Shown: positions 13,001-25,953 of the stretch, piece after piece
Layout: each line of letters opens with the position of its first letter
How positions within the stretch are numbered: the first letter of the stretch is position 1
DNA from: Neelides folsomi
Taxonomy: Eukaryota; Arthropoda; Collembola; Neelipleona; Neelidae
Direction: 5' to 3'
Length of the DNA stretch: 64,000 nucleotides
NCBI GenBank assembly: GCA_034687125.1
Contig: JAQGBZ010000120.1
Span: 106,206-170,205 of the forward strand
Translations under genes and position numbers: made by a program
Notes under the pieces: generated by a model
Seen by the model: the letters and a program-made list of their open reading frames with translations, nothing else
The model's database searches: none
Told to the model about the DNA's origin: nothing

Positions 13001-16000
13001 TTGTTCTCAAACCGCAAGTGATGTGAGAAATGAGAAGAACTCGGGCGGTTCGTTAAGAAAGACGTGTGGGTGAAAAATTGTATAAAAAGTCGGAGCTTCT
13101 TCGCTCTTCTCCCTTTCACTCATCGTGGATTTAATATGTGGATGTATTGAGCCGATGTTAACTTTGCTAATTACCAATCCAGACCACGAAGGGATGTGAG
13201 AAGGAGTTGGAATGACAGATAGAGCTCCTTCCTTCCCAACCTCATCAGAAGCGGCTATTAAAACTATACAAGAGATCCTCTCCATTCAAACATACACTTT
13301 CAAAGGTGAACTTGCCGATGTTGAGTTTGCATTCCAGCTTTAGTTTACATTGTGTAAATTGAGAGCGATTGGTCTCTATATGGAAAAATCAAATTTACAT
13401 CTTGTTAGCAAGATTTGATTAAACGCGGAGAATTCTTTCAAACTCCGAGCCGTCGGCTGTCAAACACATTCTTCCCTTAGCAATCTCGATGACCTGGACG
13501 AGGATTCTTCATGCATCCTTAACACCTCTAATATCCATTTTAAATACATGTTTATAATGTGCTGAATGTTCTCATATTGAAATTCCCATGTAATACTTAT
13601 ACATCTGTAGAAAGCCTTTTATACCATTAGGTAAGAAATCTCATTTGGAAAATCTCATATAAGAAATTTCCATATAGAGAATCTAAATTCATATGTCATG
13701 AATATGGCAATTACGTGAGTAATACGTGAGGCAAATATACAACCAAAATACCTGTATACCCAAGTAAGTAAATTCATATGTTATAAAAACATGGAAAACG
13801 ATCAAGATTTAAGTAGGGAAGTTATATAAAAGATGCCGAGCTTATTAAGATTGGCATAGAATGTTGTATAAAAGATGTTTCATGTGAGTTGTCTGATGAT
13901 TTGTATGGTTGGAGTGAATTAAGAAACGGATCATAATTCGTCACAGGAGGACAATGAGCATTGTGGCAAATGAGGGGAACGAAGCTACTGAATCTCATTT
14001 CATTCGCGCCCTTTGACAAACATTTTATCATTCAGAATCATTCTCAAACAGATATCATAAGATATCATATGGTTTAAGAGTTTCTTAAGCCAAATTATGG
14101 ATATCATGAAAAACCAATTTCTTAATCTATGGTATATTATAATCATGCTATAGCTTAACTTCTTAATTTTATTAAGCTCTTATATTTATTATGGTAATTT
14201 TCTTATATTGCTCTTCTCCTTTCATTTAACCCTTAAGGAATCCTCAGCGACGTGTTTGATGGATCTCAATTTTATAATTTTGGCTTCATCTTCGACTCCC
14301 GACGGTCGCGCCTTTCGGCTACAACTTCATATTTCAAAGGAGGAAAAAGTGGTTGGACAGTTGAACTTGGCGGGGTATGAGGACCATTGAGGAGGAAATA
14401 AATCTTGCCAATTCTTTTCACACCTCAATGTCAGGGAAAGCAGGTTCATTTGAATATTTTGTGCCGGCGACTCCCGCCGTTGGAAGTTTGTCATTGTAAG
14501 GTATTGATTCCAATTGTCGTCTCGTTTGCTCTCAATTTATTCAATTCTTTTACACCTTTACGTGCCTACCATATCTCTTCCTAAATACAGTACTATACTT
14601 ATATGTAAACTTATATGTTTAGGTAGTGATGCATAGACTACATTGTATGTACCTGTATGTGTTCAATTAGATTAATGGCATGTATCTGTATTTATTATTT
14701 GAATATGAAGTATCTCCTATGTGTGGATTATAATAATAAGAAATGGACGGAGGTGTCTCTGACCACTGGTCAATGAATCTTGGTAGTAAAAAAGAAACAA
14801 CATGTGTAGCTTTCAAAGATTTTTATCATTTTGACGATTCATGGTGAAGAAGAAGAACAAATTGTCAAATGATTTGAACCATCTAATATCATTCATTTAT
14901 AAAATCTGTCATCTGTCATAGTCATAAGCTTCTTTTAGACTGAAACTCATTGAGCAAGGAGAAATGAAGATATTGTCGTTGTAATTGCTACTATTGTACA
15001 ATATTATTCTTATAGCTATAATTACATATTATGTACACGTATCTGTAGGTACGTATAGTATATTGATTCAGGATATTTTAATTCTACACGAGGGAGAAGT
15101 ATTTTTAAATGGGACATAATTAGAATTGGCTTAATACTTACAGACAGGTGAGTCTTTATACAATCGGTCATATTTTAATTTTTCCTCATAAGTAAAAGAA
15201 AAGAAAATTAAACATAATGAAATGTATGATAACTTGGGAGTTATACAAATCTTGTCAAGTTCTGAAAAGTGTGGAATTAAGAAAATGAGGTCTTATAAAT
15301 AGGTATCATGTAAATAGGTACAAACCACAAATACAGATAATAGTATGTATAACTCCAAAATTCCTTTCAGCATCTGGGTTGTGTGGGATGAAAAAGAGGA
15401 GAGTTTAGGAAAAACTTATAAGGTGTCAAATGGGCGGAATCGGAGAATGAAAATGAGGATGAACGTGACAACGTATGGAATTTGGGATTTTGTAATAATA
15501 TTAAGTCTCACATGTAATAAATGAGTAGAATGGAGAAAGTAAATTTTGAGATTTTATTGTTCATTCTTCCTAAAGGTGTTATACCTATTATAACAATAGG
15601 AAGAACATTTTTGCCTTGCGTTTTTCGTGTTTTTCAGTCCAACTGTGAATTCCCTTCGAGGGCTAATAGGGAGAACTAGTAAAATGAGGGGCGAGGGACG
15701 TAAACGTCTTAATCCCATTATTCCTTATCGATGTCCGTTCAGCTCATAAAAGGATTGGGCCAAATAATCCACGTCCCATATTCAATATCTCCTTCCCTAG
15801 ACAAGACACGAAATCGACCCCGAGCGTGCGGGCAAACTTGAATTCATCAACAGTTTTAAAAACTCACCTTCATTTCACAAACTTTTTATCCCCATTTAAC
15901 ATTTTCCCTTTTATCATTTTCAAATGCATCTGAATGAACTTTAATTTTAATAATATTTGATGCATACACTAAATGTAGGTATATCATAGTTAGACAAAAT

Positions 16001-18180
16001 TCACAATTAAGTTACGTATGTACTACAATACATATTGGAATATGTATAGTATAATCATTTAACATTAAAGTTGCATTTTATGTTTGTGCCATATTTTATC
16101 ATATTGACACTGACGCTTTTCTAGCACTTAAAAACCTCGCAAAGGCGAATCTTGCTTGAATAATATTGAATATGCTTATAATGAAAAATTACCTTTTTTC
16201 TCCCATAATTTTTCCAATGACACGTCGCAGACATTAAAGAGTCTTAAATAATATTTAAGATGTTTTGAGAAAAGATCTCAAGAAGGACAGAATTTGATAT
16301 ATTCCAAACGTGAAAATGGCAAATGGTTTATTGATGAGTTTCAAAAGCCTTTCTGAACCTTCAAAGTGGTGAACTAGCGAAATGGCTGACTTTAATTGGA
16401 TGATAAAGGTCAAACATGAATGGGGGAATTCAAAATATATTCTCCAGAAACTTGTTATTTTGCGAAGGGAAAGTGCAAAAATGTGGCCCTCGTAAACAAT
16501 AAATTATTTTTTTACCACAAATTCCCCATTGTTGCGAATTCAACCTATGGTGGCTGTGTTTTTCTATAGAATACCGCCAACTTCCTATTTTCCACAAAGC
16601 CATGACAAATAAACTCAATTTGCCAAACTACAAAATGAAGATGGACAATCTTGAAGGTAAAATCAGGTAAAATAAGCAATTAACAATTTCTTATGCAAAA
16701 TTATGTATTGAACACATACCATACCTTGTATATCATAGCTTTACTAGATGTTGTACTAATCACGAATATATTTTATGTACTACTAAGCTATACAATATAT
16801 GGTATACTGATATCTTCATTACTTTAAAAGTCTATATATTATACAGAGTACTGTAAGTAGTTAATAATGTATTGTAAATAATAATAATGTTGTATGCATA
16901 ATAATGAATATTTAATAATGCATCTATTTAAGCTCGGGGGGCTCATTGAAGCCTATTTTATAAAATACAAAATGGGGCACAATTAGTAAAAAAAAAAGAG
17001 AAACGAGGATGATAATAGGTAATATAATAGGGGCAATCAAAATATGGGTCTTTGATGATCCCAAGGCGAATCTTTAGCTCTTTCCAACGGGATCGACAAT
17101 AGATCGCTAATGGCCTTTAATGAGATCTTCCTCGGCTCATATGCAAATGACTGGGACTCGTTACTCCTTCACTCTCCTCATCCCTGTCAATTGAAACTCT
17201 TCATAACTCTTCTCACTCCGACTGATAGAAATGTTCACTTGAAGAACCAGAAAGTGAATCCTGAATGTTCGTACATCTGGGACATGTAGCAAGGAGTAAT
17301 AATAATGTATCAGTTTCATGTTCAGGAGCAAAAGCCCATAAACTTTCCAACAAAGCTCAACTTTCAGGCTCCGAGCGTCTTTTTTATTTTACATGTGGAA
17401 AGTCCGAGGGGAATCAAAAAGTGTTCGTGCAGGTTCGTCGCGTCTTAATGGACCTAAAATGAAATCGTAGGTGGATTGGATAAAAATTCCCTTTCTTATT
17501 ACTTCCTATCTTGGACCTCTATAAACTTCCAATGATCTTATAAATAAATACAATCTCAGATCTTTCTATAAGAATTTCCTCAAGTAATTATATTCCTATC
17601 CAACCTTATACATTTTCATATACAAATACTAGTTATAAACTTATAATAATGTCTTTCTGCCATATTACATGATATTGTCATATTGTATTTCTTCCTCATT
17701 AGCATATTGGGTATAAGGAGGGTTAAGTAAATGGAGGGTTTGCAAATGGATCTTCGACATATTGAGGCGAAATTGTGATGGAAAGATTCCGAGTGGTTCC
17801 TTAATGCCAACTTAATGCATTCTCCCTACTTGACTAAATAATGTCTCTAATCCTCCGCCCAACAATCCTCCCATGTTTCGCTTAAATTCGAACGTAATAT
17901 AAAGACCATTAAATGTGGACAAATATGGACATGTAAATTAAAGGAGGAATTCGGCTCTCAACGTATCAATTAAGCCTTTAGATCGAGCTTTATGACCTTT
18001 TGCTTACAAGTTATTGGAAAATAATTGGGAATTTACTCGATTTGGATAGCAAATGAGGCCATAAATTTCTGTACGTCCATTTTGAAAAATTTAAATTTAG
18101 TTTTTTATAAAATATTTAAAGATTTATTTAAGCAGTTGAGGAAGTTTTTTTAGGTAAATTGTAGTGTAGTACTGCAATTG
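13001..18180. other. Intergenic DNA with GC-richer islands
   Basis: No gene is supported. GC-richer islands are visible near 13,000-13,510, 15,640-15,850 and 17,060-17,460, and AT-rich TATA/GTAC patches near 14,570-14,700, 14,990-15,070, 15,960-16,060 and 16,700-16,920. An imperfect hairpin lies at 14,061-14,106. Frames of 60-92 codons here overlap on both strands without protein-like features. Confidence 0.5.
14061..14106. other. Imperfect inverted repeat (hairpin-forming)
   Basis: GATATCATATGGTTTAAG is followed, after a short loop, by CTTAAGCC and then GGATATC, so the arms pair over most of their length with a small bulge. A second GATATCATAA copy precedes it. A small fold-back element or chance are both possible; the arms look short for a miRNA precursor. 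Confidence 0.35.
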
Positions 18181-21100
18181 ATTTGATTGAAAAAACATTT
18201 TATTACAAAAAATGGCAGACAATAAAAAAGGGAATTCGATTTTTGAAGAACCAATGTATTCATTTCTTATTGGGAGATTTATTTTTGCTGACGCTTCATC
18301 CCGTAATTTCTCCCTTCTTTAATAAAGGCTCAACAATGAGACTTACAGTAATGTCGACAGGGACAAAAAATTCTAACTGCCTTTTGGTATTTCCAACAGG
18401 AGCTATGTATATAAATAATATAAATCCCCCACGCGTTCCATCAAACAAAATCTCAACATTGTCAATAAGAATCAAAAACATTAATGAATTAAAAATTCAA
18501 AACGTTATATAAATACTTCATTCATCTACGAATTTGTATGAGAAGATTGATTGTACAGTTTTTCAGATATCTAATTGAATTTCCTGTTAAAATGCAATCC
18601 TCAATGCAACGCTTAATGCCAAGCTTAGTATTTATGCATAAGGTACTTGAACTTGTGGATTTACAAGGAGAATTTTATTTAAGATTTCCTTCTTTGGTTA
18701 AATAGTACCTTAAATTGTAAGCCAGATAAGCTAAAATGAAATAACATGTGGAATTCATTTGTGGATTTGTGTGAAAAAAATATTCAAAATTTTATAAGAT
18801 TACAGATCTTGTATATTACTCATATAAGATTGTAAGATTTTATAAGATAGCCAAAGGGGATCCTATTAAATAAATCATATAAGATTTACTAGAAGGATGT
18901 TTTCTATACAACGGTGACTTTTCCTAAATCCTCATGTTGGCTAATGTTGGGTAAGTTGAAGCGAAGTAAATACAAATGTGTAAAGAAATGGAATAAAGAA
19001 ATGAAGAAAACGAGTGTTGTATGAAGGTAGGGAATAAAGCATAAATGATTACTCATTTGATGAAACGGGTGATTCCCCCGTCCTCTCACAATCGTGGTTG
19101 TTTGAGTCTTCAACCTGAGGAGACTTTTGTCCCCGAAGAAAGAAAAACAAGGCGAGTCGAATCGACTTCCATCTTTCTTTTCTCACCCTTCGTTTCTTCA
19201 GTCCCAACTGTGACTGTGTCATTCCCATGCTTTTAATCACAAACTTACCTACATTTTCCTTAAACCATTTTAACTTGGTTTAAAACCAACTTTTGGTCAA
19301 TTTTGATTTTTGGAAGACCGACAAGAAAAAACTATTCATAAAATTAATCATGTATTAATATTGTATATGTATAATAAATATACAATTTAATGATCGGAAA
19401 TGAAGTCAATTTAATATTTTATTAAATGAAAAATTGGCAAATAATGAGGTGGTTTAATAATTGTGAAATAAAATGATTGCCGAAATTAAAAGAAAATGGA
19501 GGTAATTATATGTAAGCAACAAATGGACTTAACAAGGAAAGGAGGGGATCTTTATGAAATCTCATTGAAAGGAAAATGTGTTTTAAAATAGGATAATTTG
19601 CTTTTTATGATCCTTGTCAATGGATTCGTTGAGGAGTTAATTATACTCCCTCATTATCATTTCACTTGGGTGAAATTATCAACAAGGCAAATTCTTTTCA
19701 TTAATTTCTTACTTAAGCGCCTTAAAAGACACCCCACGAAGCCAAACTTTGCAAATTCCTCCTGGGTTTTTCTTCTCCGTTCTCTTCAAACTTCTACAAC
19801 TCCTCATCAACACACGTCAAATTCTCCCAACGTTCTCAACTAGCTAAATAGGCAAATGGAACACATTGAATTGACAACCCACGTTAATAAAATACAAGAA
19901 GCCCTTGCTTAATAAACACTATACTGAACATTTCTAAAGCCCTAAAAGTTAATACAAGGCCTCTGTGACGAAATGAGATTTTTTTGTTAATTTTGGATGG
20001 TTTGAAGATTTCAATGGGAGATCATCTTTAAACATTTTTTAACCACCGCCTTAATTCATATATTTTTTTATAATTCCTGTCAGCAAAGTTCCATTGTGGG
20101 CATAACCATGTGCATGTGCAAGGATAAAAAGAATTAAATCGGATAAAAAAATTGATAAAAACCATGAATTTTTATTTGCTTGTTGGATTTGTCTGTGTTG
20201 TTAAATTAATGCATGGTATCATTGATTTCATACGTAGGAATTAAATTTTGATAAGATCAAATAATTCTCGGTTCTTTACGCTGTGATTATAAAAGTGGGG
20301 ATTTGCAAATTCTCTTCAATTATTCTCCACATCCATTCTTTAAATCAACGCCTTGACTTCATGTTCTGGTGAATCAGGTGATAATTTGAAATATTCGAAC
20401 TTTCGAACCCAATCTTAAATTATTTGGGTTTGACTCTAGAATGGTTTAACAAATGTGATTGTTTAAGTGAACTCACAGGTGAATTCCCAAAGTAAATAAT
20501 ATAGTCATACATATTTGTAATTGTACGAGTTGAAAAAAGTCCAATACAATTAAACTTATATAAACTGTGTTACAAAAACTCATCGAAATTTACGAGTTTG
20601 GATTAGAAAAATGTCAGTTATCTTGTGGAAAGAAATAAATGAAATGGATAGATGTGAAATTCATGGTTTGTTCAATGATTTCAAGGTGAGTGTTTAATGG
20701 CGGAGCAAAGTGAGGAGGAATCCGTCTGAGCCCATAAAATCCCTCTCCTAATCGTCAGAGATAAGTCGACTGGGCAGAGTCTTTGTCATTTTTTATCGCC
20801 ACACCTTCCTCCTGAACCATTGAGAACGATGTTTGCTTATTTATTCAAGTGACCCTTCAAAACATCTCCGGTGCGTTGGACCTCTTATTTAAACAATTCT
20901 CCAAACCCCTTCCTTTCTCTTAACACCAAAGATCTATGGAAGAGTTGAAGTTCACTCAAGGGCCACGAAGGATCCTTCAATTTGTCAGCTTTCAGTTGTC
21001 TAAATTAAACAAATGCATTAGCAGACAATGATTAGAAGGCTAACTAATCTATGTACTGATACATAATGTGTGCTTAACTCTTTTACTATTATTTATTTTT

Positions 21101-22999
21101 TAATTAAATATTTTAAAATTGACTATGATTCAAAATGGAACATCTGTGTCTAACTAAATCATTAGGATTCATATTAAGAGCCTTCCTTAAGAAAAAATAC
21201 AACGAGTTCATTAAAGAAATGATGAATTGGATTTAAACATGGAGAGCAATTGAGCAATTGTGCAAATTGAATGGGCCGATTTGTATCATACAGATGGGAT
21301 GAAGAATGGGCCAAAGTGAAATATATAAAACATTCCGTGAATATTTAGCGAGCCGCCTGTGTCGAGATGGAGAAGATTGTTGGTGGAACAAGTCCATTGA
21401 ATCACTTCGGTCCTCCCCATTCTTTCAGAGCTCATCCGCTCTCTGAGACATTGAAATGATAAGGAATCAGGACATTTAACTGTCAAGAAACGCTGAGGTT
21501 CATTTCTTATTTTACGGCTCACTTAAAACCCCGTGCTTCCTCTCAAACAATTTCAGGATCATTCTCATCTTGAGCAGAATAAGAATATTCCCATTGTTCT
21601 CATTTATATTCACCGGATTACCATGAGACCTCAAGCTACTGAAGATAAAACCCAATGTAAAATTATACTCTCTCAATATTTGCTAAAAATCATAGTGGAT
21701 ATGATTCATAATATCATAGTTATGAGACTATAAAAAGAATAGCGAAGATTATAAAGAGATTTACATTGAAAAAATTATAAAGAGATTTGCATGATGAATA
21801 TAAAATGAATATCAAATTGAGATTTAAAAAGAAGAGCAATATAAATAATGGGGAAGAAGAATAGAAACGGCACTTGAATTATTTATAAACGAATCTCCCG
21901 CATTTGGGCCATTATTTAGATTACAATACATAAGAAGTAAATTGCCAATGGTCCGCTAAAAGAAATATTTCACCAAAGATCTTCGACCGACGATGTTGAA
22001 GATGATCTTGGGAAGAAAATCTCATTGGAGATCTCAATTTCGCACTTCCACGATCCGCCGAACCTGTGAGGGTCTTTAATAACATTCTTCATAATTGGAT
22101 TTGCCTTTGTCAATGACCGCCGAAGAAGTGATGGAAGAAAAAGGAGGGATAAATGAAAGTGGACGGAGGGAGATTGTAAATTGAATGGTGGATTTGAAAA
22201 TGGTTTAAGGACGGGTCTAATTAAACCAGACCTTCAAGTGCAAATATTTATTGCCTATATTACTTTATTACTCGACCAGTTTCTTCTCGCGTGATGGTAA
22301 AAGGTAAACTACTGGGCGAAGGAAATTCAGGCGCACAAAACCACATAAATGTCAATTATTGGACAAATAACATCTGCATTTTTTCTATGCATAAGAAATT
22401 AGCTAAAAACATTCTTGTATTTGTACTTTGTATTTATTCAAACCTCTTTGATAATGATATTCACCGACTGAATTAAATTAATTCCTTTACCTGTCCTTCT
22501 ATAGTGTTTAAGTGCCAAAATATTGAAAAGTTCGAAATTTCTAATTTTTATTTTACAATTATCCAATCAAATTTTAAAGCAATAATTAAAATATGCATTA
22601 ATAGCTGTATTTAATAGAACAGTTATTCAGAAGACTAAGAAATAAAAATATTAGAATATAAACATATGGGATTAAGAAATCTAAAGGGAGAAGATTCAGA
22701 CTTTTATTTTATTTTAAACGTTTCTAAAGGTTCCAATAATTTTCCAATTTATTAGTGGTTTTGATCCAAAAGTTATAAGTGAAGTATACCAATTTGAAAT
22801 TTTTATATTACCAATTTCTAATTCAAATAATAATAGGGCTTAAAGATTAAGTTTTATTGCATTTGCTTAAACTCTTATCAAACGACACTGAATATTTTTA
22901 AATACATTTGATGAAAAATGTATTCACATTTTATTATATTTTACTCTATTTGCTCAATTATTTGTCATGAGAGCATTTATAACTTGATAACAATAAATT
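18181..22999. other. Intergenic DNA; one both-strand open interval
   Basis: No gene is supported. Between 18,183 and 18,512 frames are open on both strands (109 codons on plus, 61 on minus at 18,296-18,481), with slightly less AT bias than the flanks; I cannot assign either to a family. The rest is AT-rich with GC-richer islands near 20,690-21,000 and 21,960-22,150. Direct copies of ATTATAAAGAGATTT lie at about 21,749 and 21,774. Confidence 0.5.
18791..18890. repeat. Degenerate TATAAGATT repeat
   Basis: Five occurrences of TATAAGAT or TGTAAGAT words are strung over about 100 bp, several preceded by CA. It reads as a decayed short tandem repeat. Confidence 0.45.
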
Positions 23000-23957
23000 A
23001 ATGTAAAGATTCATTTTTGAAAACCTTTAGAAACGCTCAAAATAAAATTATTTTCCGAATCTGCTCCCTTTAGATTACTAATTCCCATATATTATTTTAC
23101 ATTGTACTATTATATTGTACATTTATGTGATTTTATATGCATTGTACATTTACATTGTACAAAACTTGCCGCCATCATTATAACTTTTCCAAATCATAAA
23201 TATAATTTAAAACTTCATGCACTCATTTATTTTGTAACATTCATTTAGCTGTAATTTAGCGAGCAGGTAAATCACGAGCACCAAAATCGTCCCAAACTCC
23301 ACGTTTCAGAACCAAACGTGAGGAATTCAGAACCAACGTCGTGTGTTATTAAAAATCTTTTCCAATATATTGAGATGAGGATCGATAATTAACACTTCCT
23401 CTGAATGCAAGTAAAGATTCCTATGCCAGAAATTGTGAATTGAGAGAACAATTGAACACATATGGAGATTGGAGAAGAACTCACGACTTCCCTCCGCTTT
23501 CTCCACAGCACATTAAATATTCTTTGGAGCAATTACATGAGGCGAGCAAACATTATTTATGTCCTTCTCCATTAGCAAATGAATATTGTTGAGCACGTCA
23601 AAGCGTATTTACCATGTAAAGCACAACAATCATGATGTTTCGCCATTCCGCCGTCGTCCTGGGAGGTCACACACTTTTCCCCTCACATACCCTTCAAAAC
23701 AGTCAAGACTTGAAAGGATCAAAGAATCAAAAAAATCCTCCTTTGATTTGAGCTTACATTTAGTTAGGTGAGTTAGTAATAAATGCAGATTTAAGAACAT
23801 TGTTAATTCCTATTCGGATTTCCATCCCCAGTGAATCAAATTCTTTCAAGCCCATCACACGTCTCAGGACTTCTCTTTTGATCACTCAATTCATACATGA
23901 AATTTGCTTCAACCTTTCTGGTTGTTCTTCCAACACATGCAGAAAAGAGATGACGTT

Positions 23958-24055
23958 CAAAGATGAAGATGAAGATGATGAAGACAAAGATGAAGTGTAA
24001 AGTTGAAGTTTAAAGAAGATGAAGAAGTTTAAAGCTGAAGGAGATGAAGACGGGA
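23958..24055. repeat. GAT/GAA-rich imperfect trinucleotide repeat
   Basis: Runs of GATGAA, GATGAT and GAAGTTTAAAG units cover about 100 bp on a purine-rich strand. It is simple sequence; the acidic peptide it would encode looks like a by-product. Confidence 0.55.
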
Positions 24056-25912
24056 AAGGTTATTGAAGGAATGTTCGTGCTTTTATTCTCAAAGAAAAGA
24101 CTTTCAAGCCCTGGGTTGATAATCCTCATAATTTACAAATCTCCGCATAGTTTTCCTTTGACCCGTGAACTTCTCAAAGGAACTCAAAAGAATCCAAAGA
24201 GTGTGTATTGACTAATCACGTCGTCGCCTCGGCAAATATTTTACCGTGTGCTTCATTCTTCTTCATAATCCCTTTGAGGAAGATCTGAAGGGAGAGACGG
24301 CGAGTGCCTTTTTTATTCACTATGATAAACTCATTTGACTCAACATCGTACTTAATTCTCTTTACATCCTTTTACACAAAACCCTATTTTTCTATAGAAT
24401 TCAATTGTATGTAATGTGCTTAAATGGTACTTAAGTACTAAATTAGTAGGATACATGTATATACCTAGTACAGATAGTACTATACACATAATGTACATAT
24501 TGTACTACAGAGTACCAAAAGTATGAAATATTTTATATGAAAATGTATGGAAAGGTTTAAAGTAGTAATTTTCCCTATCTCCGGTCACATCGTCATTCAA
24601 ATGTGCTGCATTTGAATTTGCACTTGTGAGGAATTTTGAAAGCAATTTTGTCAGATCGGGGCATTATCATTATCTCCGTGAGATGATCAGCGGAGTTCGC
24701 CCAACGAACCAGAACCAACCTTTGTTGTTCTCACACATCCACCACATCAACACTTTTCATTCTGTCGGAGATCAAATTGCTCACATTTACCTTCACTTTT
24801 CCCTTTCTTTAAAGACCGAGTGAATTGCCAACTTTGAGGGTGAAGAAAGATCTGCACTTTTGAGTTAAAATCTCAAAGGTTGTTCACAGGGTTCTTTTCC
24901 CTCAAATTCCGAACACCTTCCACTATCCTTTTTATTTCAACACTTTTTAATCTCATAAGACTATTAATGACTCTGAAAGAGGGTTCTCATTATATTCGTA
25001 TTATTTTAAGATGAATATTTAAAATTGAAAAACATAATATTAATAGAATTAACCAAAAAATATTAAAGTTACCTACATCAATTTTGAACCTACGAGAAAT
25101 TTAACTTTTATAAAAAAAATTACAAACGTTTATTTAATGAAATATTATTTTTATTTAATTCGATGTCAAACTGAATTATTTTATATATATTTTATGTGAT
25201 CCCTTTTTATTACAATCTGGTCCTTCAAAGAACTGTTTATAAATTCAACAACTTTTATTTTATTAATATTTATTTTTATTTTCTCCGGATAATTCTTCTA
25301 ACTAGTAATAAATAGAGTTAATTTAATAATTAAATTTTTCCAGTATCAAATTTCATAAAAGTTGTTAAATTATAAAGTTTCTATTTGAATTGTATCAAAC
25401 AAATTTTTTTCTTATCAAAATTCGGACCTTACTCGGCATAGTTAGAATGGCATGATAATAATGCAACCTCCAGTTTTTATTATAAACCTCGTCGGTGAAC
25501 AAGGTGAGTCTGCTCATGTAAATTTATTCCAAAGACTCACCGAATAAAAAAAAGCGGCCCTTTGAGTCAAAGAGGAAAAAGGGAGAAAAAATGTAGAATT
25601 TATATTTTGGGGTTCCTATAAAGAACGGAGTTTATATTTTACAAAGCCTCCCTTGGAAGACTTTTGGAACTCCACCGGAGTAAATTAATTTTCCACACAT
25701 TTTGCCTTTCAATCGCTCCGCTCTTTGTAGGAAATTGTCAAATAGGAAACAAAACGCTTTGACTTCCTCTTTCATTCCGCATATGATGAAAGGAGGAAAG
25801 AGGTGTGGATTTTGGGGTCTTTTCATTTCCCTATAATTTCCATTTTCCAAATCTTTTCAAAACTTTCCTTTTAACCGCTCCTTATACAAAAAACCTTTTC
25901 TTTTAAACCGCT

Positions 25913-25953
25913 TATTTTAAAACTGACATTTTAAAACTCATTTTAAAACTTCA
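25913..25953. repeat. Three tandem ATTTTAAAACT units
   Basis: Three copies of ATTTTAAAACT, spaced by one to three bases, form a short tandem repeat. Confidence 0.6.
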
